A DNA stretch of 64,000 nt from contig JACVTC010000071.1 of the NCBI GenBank assembly GCA_016946835.1, forward strand, positions 223,501 to 287,500, read 5' to 3'. Every line of letters starts with the position of its first letter. Position 1 is the first letter of the stretch. Of the stretch, positions 48,817-61,687 are shown one piece after another. Both the position numbers and the translations under genes were made by a program. The DNA comes from Neocallimastix lanati (nom. inval.). Its lineage: Eukaryota; Neocallimastigomycota; Neocallimastigomycetes; Neocallimastigales; Neocallimastigaceae. The notes beneath the pieces are model-generated. The model had not been told where the DNA came from. It made no database searches and saw only the letters and a list, made by a program, of their open reading frames with translations.

Positions 48817-50604
48817 CCTCCAACCAAAATAATATAATATTCAATATTAACAAAAACAAAATTAAAAACATCAACAAAAACCAAAATAATATAAAAAATA
48901 TTAAAAAACATAATAAAAAAAGGAAAAACGACAGATGTAATTATTGTGGAAAAATGGGACATTATTATAATGAATGTCTTTTTAGAAATAATAATAACAA
49001 TAACAATAAATATAAAAAAAATAAATATAACAATAAATTTAAATACACAAATAAAAGAAAATTAAATAAAAAAGTAATAAGAAAAAATATTAATTTTATT
49101 AATATCGACAAAAACAATTCTAATTACAACACAAACTATGCTGATTATTTCTCCAATGATTATAATTCAGATAATCCAAATGAAATTAATTATATATCAA
49201 AGCCAATAATAAATACAATTAATAATTCATCAAAACGCAATTCAATATCTTGCTGGATTCTTGACTCTGGAGCATCAATTAACATTACCAATAATATCAA
49301 CTTATTATCAGATATAAAAAATTGTAATGAATACATACAACTTGCCAATGGTAAATCTATACTTTCAAAACAAATTGGAAATTTCAGAGGATTTATTAAT
49401 AATAATGAATTTATCATTAAAAATGTATATTTCTCTAAAGAAATCAACAAAAATTTAATATCAGTTTGTCAACTAACTCAGCAAAATTATAAAATAATTT
49501 TTAATACAATTAATAATAAACCATGTGCAATTATTTATGATAAAAATGGAAAAAGAATATATAACTCTTATTCCAATAATTCAAACACTTTTAAAGTATG
49601 GATTTTAACTCACAAATTTAATTCATCAAATAATGAAATTAATATTGCAAATCTAAAATCATCTGAAAAACTCAGCTTGTGGCATCGAAGACTTGCACAT
49701 TTCAACATCGAAAATATAAAAACTAAATTACTAAAAATTAATATTCCCATCAAATGTCCATTATGCAGCTGTTCCAAGTTAAAAAATAAACCATACAAAC
49801 CAGCTATAAATAAATCAAAACATATATTTGAACTCATACATATGGACTTGGTAGGCCCAATTTCAACTTCATTATACGGAAATTCTTATTTTCTTTCTAT
49901 ACTGGATGATTTTTTCTCGTTTCAGTTGGGTTCTTTTCTTAAAAAATAAAAACGATACATTTACTTTATTTTATTTTTGGTTCACTAAAATTAAGAATCA
50001 ATTCAATACCAGAATCAAATATATTCGTTCAGATAATGGAACTGAATTCAAAAATAAATACTTCAGCAAATTTTGTTTACAATACGGTATTCAACATCAA
50101 TTTACAATACCGTATAATCCTCAACAAAATGGCCGTGTGGAACGTCTAAATGGCACATTAATTAATGCTACCAAAGCACTATTAAATGATGCCAAATTAA
50201 GCCATCACTTCTGGGAAGATGCAATTAACACAGCAAATTTCATCCACAATTTACTCCCACATAAAGGAATCAATAATAAAATCCCCTACGAAATTATTTA
50301 CAATACTAGATTCGATTATTCAAAACTTAAAGTATTTGGTTGCAAAGTATTCTTTTTCATTCCAAAAAGGTCCCGTAGTAAATTTGATAACAATACTCTT
50401 CCAGGAATATTTCTCGGTTATAGTCAAAATACTCCTGCTTACAAAATTTATGACACTACCAATAAGAAAATTATCCTTTCGCGTACTGTTGAATTCTTTG
50501 AGAATTATCCAGGTAATAATTACACTAATTTTTGTTCACCATTGCAATACAATTTAATTCCCAATAACGAAATCAGGGAGAATATAACCTATTTCGATAA
50601 ATAG
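48817..50604 (+). pseudogene. copia-2 gag end, protease and integrase
   Basis: Gag resumes in frame at the second CCTCC, with the zinc knuckle CNYCGKMGHYYNEC (48940). Protease: WILDSGASINIT (49255). Integrase zinc-binding segment: LWHRRLAHFN and CPLCSCSK (49680-49780). Core: HMDLVGP (Asp), RSDNGTEFKN (Asp) and NGRVERLNGTL (Glu), all present. One extra T in a T tract near 49908 shifts the frame (canonical DDFSRF is reached in the next frame). Another shift lies near 50585 before the linker. Those single-base changes in homopolymers are the only faults in this part. Confidence 0.9.
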
Positions 50605-51520
50605 TTATAATAATATCAATAGTAATTCAAAGTCTTACAACCCTTCGGAATTCTATAACAGCATTCCTATACCCAATTTCCCAAGTAATAATATCTCTAA
50701 TCTATTCAACAAAAATTTGATAAATAATAACAACATTAAAATTAAAAGAAAATACAATAAAAGAAAAAATAATAACATCGACCACGATAACAATAATATT
50801 GGTAAGTATAACAATAATATTATTAATAATTATAACTATATTAACGATAGTAAGAATGATAGAAATAATAATAGTAATAATAATAACAATAATAGTGAAA
50901 ACAATAATTACAATAATAGCAATAATAATAATAATAATAATTATGATAACAACAATAGTAACAATAACAGTAATAAAAAAATTGATAACCACATTAATAA
51001 TAATATTGATAATATTGACAATAGTATTGAAAATAACATTAACAATAATACTGATAATAGTATTGAAAATAATACTGGAAATAATATTAATAATAACAAT
51101 AGTGAAAATAAAAATAAAAATAATAACCTTAATACTAGTAACAATATTAACAATAATAAAAATAATAATATAAAAAATAATGACATTAACATGTCAACCA
51201 GCACTATGAAGAACATAACAGATAATAGACAAACTAATCATTTATACAATAATAATTATAATATCAATGATAATATTAAAATCTATAACATTATCAATAA
51301 TAACAATTATAAAATAAATAACAACCAAGATAATGTAAACGATAATAAAAATAACCAAATAAACATATATACAAATACGAAAAGAAAAATTAATAACTAT
51401 GATAATACTATTTCAAATAAAAGACCAAAAAGAGATATTATTGAACCAACAACTTATAAGGAAATTTTTAACCTTCCAGATAAAAAGGAATGGATTGATG
51501 CTGTAAAAGAAGAATTAAAA
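50605..51520 (+). CDS. copia-2 Asn-rich linker
   Basis: Open frame of over 250 codons, mostly Asn with Asp, Lys and Ile, between integrase and RT. The same position holds an Asn-rich linker in copia-1. It ends with KRPKRDIIEPTTYKEIF and DKKEWIDAVKEELK, the normal lead into copia RT. Low-complexity AAT repeats make it prone to length change. Confidence 0.8.
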
Positions 51521-52976
51521 ATATGAAAAATTTAGAAGTATTCAAAACTGTCAAAAATATTCCAGAAGGTGCAAACTTAATTTCATATCGATGGATCTTT
51601 AAATATAAGAAAAATGCAGAAGGTAAAATAGTAAAAAGAAAAGCAAGACTAGTGGCAAAGGGATGTACTCAGAAGCAAGGAATAGATTATCATGACACCT
51701 TTGCCCCAACATTAAAGCACGATTCCATAAGAATATTAACAGCAATTGCCACCAAAAATAATTTTAATATTGAACAAATTGACATCAATGCAGCATACCT
51801 CAATGCAAGGTTAAAAGAAGAAATATATATGAAAGCTCCAGAAGGACATCCTGATTTCAATAAAAATTATTTAAAACTAAACAAAGCCATATACGGATTG
51901 AAACAAAGTGGATTAGAGTGGAATAACGAACTAAACAATTATCTTATTAAAATTGGTTTTAGAAGATTATTTAGCAAACCATGTCTATATGTGAAAGAAG
52001 ATAAGAGGAAATCTATCATATGCATACTTGGAGTTTATGTTGATGACATTTTGATTGCAGGAAATAAAGGTGAAATTATATTAGTTAAAAAACAAATAAA
52101 AAATAAATTTAAAATAAAAGAAATAGGAATGTAGATTTCATTATTGGTATTAAATTTATAAAACATACTAATGGATATTTTTTGAATCAAAAAAGATATA
52201 TTTTAGAAATTATAGAAAATTTTAATATAAAAAATGAATATCCAATTAGAAATATGAAACCAATAGAAAATAAAAATCTTAGAAGTATCAAATGTAATGA
52301 AACATTATACAGAAGTGCGATAGGAAACTTACTTTACTTGGCCATTTGTACTCGCCCAGATATAATTTTCCCTGTGAGCAAGGCTGCTAGAAAATCAAAT
52401 AATCCAAACATGGAGGATTGGGAAAATATTCTAAGGATAATGAGATACTTGAAAGGTACAATCACTTATGGACTAAATTAAACAAGGAAATGGGACATAG
52501 AAGCTTATGTTGACTCAGACTTTGGCGGTGATGAAAAGACAAGAAGGTCAACGACTGGGTATATCCTTAGTATAGGGAATACACCTACAAGTTGGTGTTC
52601 AAAATTCCAACGATGTGTTTCTACCTCTACAACGGAATCCGAATATTATAGTTTAAGCGAGTGCAGTAAACATTGTATGTGGTGTTTAAATCTGTTAAAT
52701 GAAATGAATTATGATGTTGAAAATATTACAATAAATGTAGATAATAAAGGGACAATTTACAATAGTAAAAATCAATCAATTAATCCTAAAACTAAACATA
52801 TTGATATAAGATACCACTACATAAGAGAACTAATAAATGATAACAAAATTAAATTAAGATATGTTAAATCAGAACACAATTTAGCGGATGGATTTACAAA
52901 ATACCTAAATAGCACTCTAATGGACAAATTCAGAAATTCCTTATTAACTAAACAAGAAGATTTAAAAATTTATTAA
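51521..52976 (+). pseudogene. copia-2 reverse transcriptase-RNase H
   Basis: RT: SYRWIFKYKKN, KARLVAKGCTQK, QIDINAAYLNA, AIYGLKQSGLEW, and YVDDILIAG (near 52040). A one-base deletion near 51517 puts RT out of frame with the linker, and another near 52131 (GGAATGTAG) shifts frame within RT. TAA at 52479 interrupts before RNase H, which has YVDSDFGG, STSTTESEYYSL, NVDNKGTIYN and LADGFTKYLN. All catalytic acids are visible, but the copy cannot make a continuous protein. Confidence 0.9.
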
Positions 52977-53015
52977 AACTAAACTTGCAAATATAACATT
53001 CAAGAAGTTATATTT

Positions 53016-53024
53016 GAGGGAGAA
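53016..53024 (+). other. copia-2 polypurine tract
   Basis: GAGGGAGAA directly before the TGTT of the 3' LTR. Confidence 0.8.
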
Positions 53025-53267
53025 TGTTAAAATAAAGAAATAGATATTTTAATATACACATGACATTACTTATATTAAATATAAATTAAATAAATAGTTA
53101 TAATGAATATGTTAATAATATTATATATTAAAGAAAAGTATAAAAAGATGTAAATTGTACTAAATAAATAATATCAATTATGAACATAACTAATATAAAA
53201 TAAAATATTACTAAAATAAAATACTTTGTTATGCATTAAAATTATTTTCCATTTTTGTGTTTTAAAA
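53025..53267 (+). repeat. 3' LTR of copia-2
   Basis: 243 bases, TGTTAAAA to TTTTAAAA, two substitutions relative to the 5' LTR, followed by the target duplication GTTTG. Confidence 0.93.
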
Positions 53268-53589
53268 GTTTGTTTATTATATGGAAATACAATAATTTAC
53301 ATTAATTTAAAATACTTTTATAATTATATTAAAATTCATGTTAACATATATATATACTATATCATTTACTTTATTATATAATTTATTTGTTGCTAAATTC
53401 AGTTTTTATATTAATTTCATATCAATATCTTATTTAATTTATTATATCATATTATATATTATTATTTCAATGCATATTTATATATTTTATTTTATTTCGA
53501 TTGATACTTGCAATTTATTATAATTCACATATTTATTTTATTTATTTTATTTTATTAGTACTTGTATTTTTATTATAATTCAAATAATT

Positions 53590-53872
53590 TTTTTATTTTA
53601 TTTTATTTTATTTTATTCAATCTGTACTCTATATTCATATTCTACTATTTATTTTATTTTATTTTATTCAATCTGTACTCTATATTCATATTCTACTATT
53701 TATTTTATTTTATTTTATTCAATCTGTACTCTATATTCATATTCTACTATTTATTTTATTTTATTTTATTCAATCTGTACTCTATATTCATATTCTACTA
53801 TTTATTTTATTTTATTTTATTCAATCTGTACTCTATATTCATATTCTACTATTTATTTTATTTTATTTTATT
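53590..53872 (+). repeat. 51-base tandem repeat, about 5.5 copies
   Basis: Each unit contains CAATCTGTACTCTATATTCA, then TATTCTACTATTTA and a TTTTATTTTATT spacer; unit starts at 53618, 53669, 53720, 53771 and 53822. Copies appear identical, so the array is recent. As 51 is divisible by three, an open frame of 17-residue repeats arises, which I do not consider a gene. Confidence 0.93.
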
Positions 53873-54318
53873 ATAATACATAAATATCATTACAAATATT
53901 TAAATGTTTATTTGAAATATTTATTAAAAAAATGAAATATACAATAAATATATTTTTAAAAAACATAATAATTTAATAATTGGTTTATTTTATAAAAATT
54001 TTTTATTTATTTATTTATTTATTCACTACTATATAAAATAAAAATAAGGCGAAATGCAATACATTCATATTTTTAATATTTTATAATATTTTATAATACT
54101 AATATATAATAATAAAGATATCTTTTAATATATTTTCATTTAATAATATTTAATAAATAGTAAAAAATATTTAAAATAAATTTATAAAAAAATTTTTTTT
54201 AAAATTTTTTAAGCTAACCTATCAATAAATATTAAATAAATTTCAATATTGAATTTCTTATTAAATAAAAAAATCTAATTATCAATTAATTAATTGTAAT
54301 TATGATTTTGAAAGGATT
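53873..54318. other. AT-rich DNA with MULE end motif
   Basis: GGCGAAATGCAATAC at 54048-54062, the complement of the TTG(C/T)ATTTCGCC word at 34772, probably marks one end of the MULE-2 copy. Nothing else seen. Confidence 0.4.
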
Positions 54319-55757
54319 TTAATAATTATTTTTATTTGGATTTATTAAAATTAATGATTTTATTATTAATCTAACTAAAAAATTAAACCAATTTTCGATG
54401 ATATCATTTTTACTACATCCAATATTTTTTAATTCGGCTTCCATATTTTTATAATATTCAACTAAAATATTAATTTCATCAATCCTTTCTGATATTCTTC
54501 TCTTTTTTCTCCAAATTCCTCTAATTCTCATTTGGTAATCATAGTAAGATATGGATTCTTCAAATTGTATTGTATATATTAATTTATAAAATGAAGGTTT
54601 TTTTTACAAATAAGATTCTGAAGCATTATTTGTTATGTGGTCTATATTGTTGTAATAATTCCAATATTTTATATTATAGATATTTAGAAATGTTTTCTCA
54701 AAATAATCTAAAAAATTCAAAAATTGGGAACAGGTAGATTCATATCTCTTGCATGTAATTTTAATTTTATTAAAAATATCAGGTATGTATTCAATATTAA
54801 TAAAACATAAATTAGAAATGGCTTTATAATAAGTATTTAAAATATTATGATCTTTCACATCCTTGTAACATAATTTATTTTTTTTCTTTATTAATAATCT
54901 TTTATATTGCCAAATACAATATTTAATATTTATATTGGGAAAAATATTTTCCACGGCATTAGATATTCCTTTTCCAAAATCACAATGAAAAATTTTTTCT
55001 GAGAAATTAATATTTGAATTATATTTAATTATATTTTTTTTATTTCATTAAATAATATTTCATAAGTTATTTATTCTTTGTTTTTTAATATTGACATGGA
55101 AGTAGTGTAAAAGCAATTTAATTCTATAACATAAGTTCTGGTAATAAATACTTGATAACTATTAGTTGGAGCTATTAAAAATGTACCATCAGCAAATATA
55201 TGTTTATTCTCCATAAATAATTATGCTTGGAATGGTGATTGAAAATTATTATATTAGAATTTTTGAATATCATAAAGTATTCACCTCTTATTGTTTTATA
55301 ATATTCAGATTCATTAGGAGCTTCATCAAATGTTTTTATATTAGGAAATAATTGTTTATTTTTATATCTTGTTATTTGAGTTTTAATTGTTTTATATTCA
55401 GGGCAAATATATCCTATTTCTTGAGAAATTTTATCAAATATACGTTTCGATTTTATATCAGAAGGAATTAAACTTTTTTTTATTTCATCTTTAATTTTAT
55501 GTTTTATTAATGATTTGGATGCATTAATTTCATTACCAGGATGGTTATGTGAAGATTCATAATTTAAAACCTCTTTATTATCATTTAAAATAATAAAAAA
55601 CTTAACATTTATTTAATGTTTTATATTCAGTACATCTATTTATTTTTGTATTATCTTTTTTTAATTTTGAAAAATTATATTTAAACTTTCTATATATAAT
55701 TATTTGCTCTTTTCCTCGATTTGTTTCACTTATATCAATTTTTGGATTTCCCTCCAT
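54319..55757 (-). pseudogene. FLYWCH/MULE transposase relic, MULE-2
   Basis: ATG at 55757 (MEGNPKIDISETNRG) parallels the MULE-1 start (MEDNIEIEISETNRR). The FLYWCH region (CTEYKTLNKC.., HNH-like) and the MULE domain (FADGTFLIAPT, CDFGKGISNAVENIFPNINIKYCIWQYKR, NNASES) are recognisable. At least four shifts or stops are present, the longest frames being 54954-54604 and 54531-54319. Clearly older than MULE-1. Confidence 0.8.
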
Positions 55758-56189
55758 CAAAATTTTCAATATAAATATTAATAAATATGAAAATATTTAT
55801 TTTTTATTTTTTATTTAATATGTATTTTCAATTTTTTTAAAAATTACAATTATAAATATAAATAAATATGAAAATATTTTATTTTATTTCAAGAAAATTA
55901 CTAAAAAAATATTTATCTTTTCTTTTTTTTTATTTTATTTTTTTATTATAAAATAAAATATTTATTTAATTATTATTTATTTATTTATTTATTTATTTAT
56001 ATAATAAAAAATTACAGTTATAAATATAAATAAATATGAAAATATTTTATTTTTTTTTTTTTTTTTATTTTATATTTTTTTTATTTTTTCTTATCAAATA
56101 TATATAAAATTATGAAATTATTATAAAATAAAATATTTATTTAATTATTATTTATTTATTTATTTATATAAAAAAATTCTAACATTATA
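55758..56189. repeat. Duplicated spacer between MULE-2 and MULE-3
   Basis: Two blocks starting AAAATTACA(A/G)TTATAAAT and including ATAAATATGAAAATATTTTA are followed by a TTATAAAATAAAATATTTATTTAATTATTATTTATT-type tail, once near 55840-55995 and once near 56008-56165 (written here as shorter words). A tandem duplication of about 165 bases, without coding content. Confidence 0.65.
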
Positions 56190-57106
56190 ATTTTTCAATC
56201 ACCATTCCAAACAGAATTGTTTATTAAATACAACGAAAATATGTTTGCTGATGGTACATTTTATGTTGCACCAATATTTGGTTATCAAGTGTTTATAACA
56301 AGAATATATGCTCCAGAAATAAATAGTTTTTACACTACATCACTATCTATATTAAATAATAAAGAACAAGCAACCTATAAACTGTTATTTGAAGAATTAA
56401 AAAAGAATGCAAGTAAATATAATAATAATATTATAGTTACACCAAAAATTTTGCATTGTGATTTTGAAAAAGGTATATCCAATGCTGCCATTAAAATATT
56501 TCCTAATATTACTATTAAATATTGTGTATGGCATTATAAAAGATCGTTAGAAATTCAAAAAAACAAATTATGTTATAATGAAGTTGAAAGTAATCATAAA
56601 ATTTATTTGTTTTATAAAGCTATTACAAATTTTCCTTTTATAAATCCTGAACATATATTTGATATTTATAATTATATTAAAATTATATGTCAAATATATA
56701 ATTATTTCCATTTTTTAAATTTTTTGGAATATTTTAATAAGACTTATTTATATAAATATGATATTCAATATTGGAATTATTATAATGATATAAACCACAT
56801 AACAAATAATGCTTCAGAATCTTTTAACAATTACTTAAAAAATTGTTTTACAAAAAACCTTCTTTCTGTGAATTAATTTATCATTTAAAAAGAGAAGAAT
56901 TTTATCTTACTATAATTACAAAAGGAAAATTGAAGGAGTTTGGAAAAAAAAAAAAAGAAGAAGAATATTAACAAAAACTGATGAAATCAATGATTTAATT
57001 AAAAAATACAAAAAAAAAGGAATCCGAATTAATTGATAAAAAATGTGATAAAAATGTTATCATTAATTTATGGTATAAATATTTATTAGAATTAAACAAG
57101 CTCTAA
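56190..57106 (+). pseudogene. FLYWCH/MULE transposase relic, MULE-3 (N-terminus lost)
   Basis: Starts inside the MULE domain (SPFQTELFIKYNENMFADG), lacking the FLYWCH finger and about 170 residues. It then reads FADGTFYVAPIFGYQVF, HCDFEKGISNAAIKIFPN, CVWHYKRSLEIQ and NNASESFNNYL, 219 codons open from 56217, with the tail (LIYHLKREEFYL.., LLELNKL) in shifted frames to 57106. Opposite in orientation to MULE-2. Confidence 0.82.
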
Positions 57107-57976
57107 ATTTATAAATAATAATTAATTAGAATATATATAGCTTAAATTATATTAATATCAATATCAATATATTTTAATAATATCAATATCATTATATTTT
57201 ATTAATATCAATATCATTATATTTTATTAATATCAATATCATATTTTATTAATATCAATATCAATATTTAAATTTTATTAATAATAAATATTAAAATAAA
57301 TTTTATTTTATTATTTAAATAATTTAATAATAAAATATAAAATTTTATTTATTTTATTTAAATAAAATAAAATGGAAAGGTTTTATTATTAAATATTTAA
57401 TAATAAAATATAATAATAAAATGAAAATTAAATAATTGAAAATAAATAAAAATAAAATAAAATTCTTAACAGAAAATTTATTCTTTTATTTATTATTTTT
57501 TTTAGTTTTTATTTTATTTTTTTAATGCTAAAATACAATAAATAAAAATATACATTGAAAGTTGTGGCGTATTACATTATTTATACTCATTGTACAAATA
57601 TTTATGCTGATTATACATAAATTATGTCGAAATGCACCACATTCCTATCCCCCTCCAAATTAAACCTGTATCACTATCAATATCATATAATTATTAAGCA
57701 TAAAATATAACATTATACACCACATCAATACTCAACAGTTATAACCAAATATAGTTATATTGAAATAATTTCTAAATTATAAAGTTTTTAAATCTTAATA
57801 TTTTTATTTCTTTATTTCAATTTTAAATATTTAATTTTATTCAATATTAAAATATTTTATTTAATATTTTATTTTGTTAAATATTTTTTTATTTTATTTA
57901 ACAATATATTAAATTATTTCATTCAATATATTATTTTACTTTATTTTTTTTTTATTTTATTAGATGATTTAATAAT
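57107..57976. other. MULE-3 downstream region and right end
   Basis: 57150-57270 repeats ATTAATATCAATATCA words, the complement of those behind the MULE-1 transposase. 57635-57664 (GTCGAAATGCACCACATTCC then CCCCCTCC) matches the MULE end motif and G run in reverse, marking the probable right end of MULE-3. The rest is AT-rich. Confidence 0.55.
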
Positions 57977-58215
57977 TTATTTTTTTCAATATTTTATTTT
58001 TTTCAATATTTTATTTTTTTCAATATTTTATTTTTTTCAATATTTTATTTTTTTCAATATTTTATTTTTTTCAATATTTTATTTTTTTCAATATTTTATT
58101 TTTTTCAATATTTTATTTTTTTCAATATTTTATTTTTTTCAATATTTTATTTTTTTCAATATTTTATTTTTTTCAATATTTTATTTTTTTCAATATTTTA
58201 TTATTTTCAATATTT
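57977..58215 (+). repeat. 17-base tandem repeat, about 13 copies
   Basis: Unit CAATATTTTATTTTTTT repeated with almost no variation until a T-to-A change in the last copies. Confidence 0.93.
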
Positions 58216-59900
<1,685 letters not shown>

Positions 59901-60246
59901 TTAATTTATTGTTATTAGAAATTAATCACAGTAATGGCTAATAAACATTAAAACCGTGCTTATTTAATATAGCTATATTTTAATAATTTATTTAGCAGAA
60001 ATTTAATGTTGGTAATAGTTGATCTCTTTTTTTCATCTTTAATCAATTTATTTTTTAATTCATGATAAATTTATTGGTTGAAAATGAATTTTGGAATTTA
60101 AAAATCCCTTTTGAAAGTTTATGAAACTAATCTCTTTAATTAAAAAAAAAAAAAACTTTAATTTATATATATATAATAAAATTTAATAAAATTATAAACT
60201 AAACAAAGAAAAAACAAAATAAATTGTTTTTTAATTTTTATTTTCT

Positions 60247-60277
<31 letters not shown>

Positions 60278-61687
60278 AAGAATAAAAATAATTATAATAT
60301 ATTATATTATACTATAAAAAAAAATAGTATTCTCTATTAATATATTATTATTAGAGAAAAATGTATTTTTTTTATAATTAATATATATATTAATATATTC
60401 TAAATATATTCATAATATTCAATATAGCATGAATGCAAATACAGAAATAATTTGATAGAAATTATAAATGAATTTTTTGATCTGTAAATTTCAATAATAC
60501 ATAAAGTAAATAAATTAACTCTAATATATATATGAAAAATAATACTTATATAAAGATATGTTAAAAATTAAATTTAAAAACTAGTAGTTATAAAACCTAA
60601 ATATTTTAGTTATAATCATTCTGTGAATTAATCTACCATATATAATAAGTTTATATAATTAATATATTGAAATTATTTAATAATAAAATTAATAATATTT
60701 CATATAAAAAATTAAATATATTAACTTTTATTTTTCATATATCTAACCATTACAGACCAAGGAATAAAAAAAATTATATATATACTATTAATTTCTGATA
60801 AATAAATTTTAAAAAAATATATTTAAAATGAATTTCAATTTTTCTTTATTGTTATAAAAGATAATATGAGTAGTTTTATAATTAATATTTTTCTGAATAA
60901 ATATTATATAAATAAATAAGCAAAAGTTTAATAAATTTTAAAATTTAATAATAATAATAATAATATCCGTTCTTTTAATCATTTAATTTTTTTTATTATA
61001 TATGTTTTTACTTTGAAATGTTTTTCAAACTTTTGAATTTAAATTAAAAAAAATTAATATTAATAATAATAATAATAATAATAATAGCAGTAGTAAAAAT
61101 AAAAATACAATAATAATAATAATAAATATATAAAAATTTTATATATCGATATAATAAAAAGCTAATTTTTAATTTTAATAAAAATGAATATAAATACTAA
61201 GGAATTTAATTTTTATTTTTTATATTTTATTTTTAGTTTATGTTAATATTTTAATATGCCATAATTAATTTATATCTTACTATAAATATAATAATTATTT
61301 AAATCATTAAACTTTCTATTATTCAGTTTTTATATATTGAATATTATTTTTAAATAAATTATTAATAATATTTAATTTAAATAATACATAATATTTAAAA
61401 TAAAATAAAATATACTTAAAAATTATAATAAAAATAAATTTGAAAAATTATTATTTAAAAATTTATTAACACTTATAAGTTTATAAATTATTATTCTCTT
61501 ATTCATATATAACAATAAGAATAATAATATATAATTTATTATATAAACTACAAGAAATTTAAAGCAATAATAATAATAATTCTATTCATTTCACCAAAAA
61601 ATATATTTTAAATAAATAATATATTAAATTTTATTTAATAAACTTTATTATATATCAAATGAATTTTAGATTTAAAATATTATAAAA
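59901..61687. other. AT-rich DNA, upstream region of the Asn/Ser-rich gene
   Basis: No gene. Short (TA)n at 60253-60277 and (AAT)n patches at 60949-60963 and 61062-61085 lie in the presumed upstream region of the gene at 61688. Confidence 0.4.

Larger units (their letters stand above)
35208..53272 (+). mobile_element. Ty1/copia retrotransposon copia-2 (split by an 11.3-kb insertion)
   Basis: The LTRs at 35213-35455 and 53025-53267 (243 bases, two differences seen) are flanked by the direct repeat GTTTG (35208-35212, 53268-53272). Removing the insertion 37483-48816 and one CCTCC leaves an element of about 6.7 kb. Gag lies left of the insertion, and the rest of gag and pol lies right of it. 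Stops and single-base shifts make the copy defective. Confidence 0.93.

Noticed and set aside
53338-53876. Two hydrophobic open frames downstream of copia-2
   Set aside because: The first is featureless AT-rich DNA, the second is the 51-base tandem array.
57150-57270. Direct-repeat array resembling a CRISPR
   Set aside because: Units and spacers are both simple AATATC words with no unique spacers; eukaryotic AT-rich tandem repeat.
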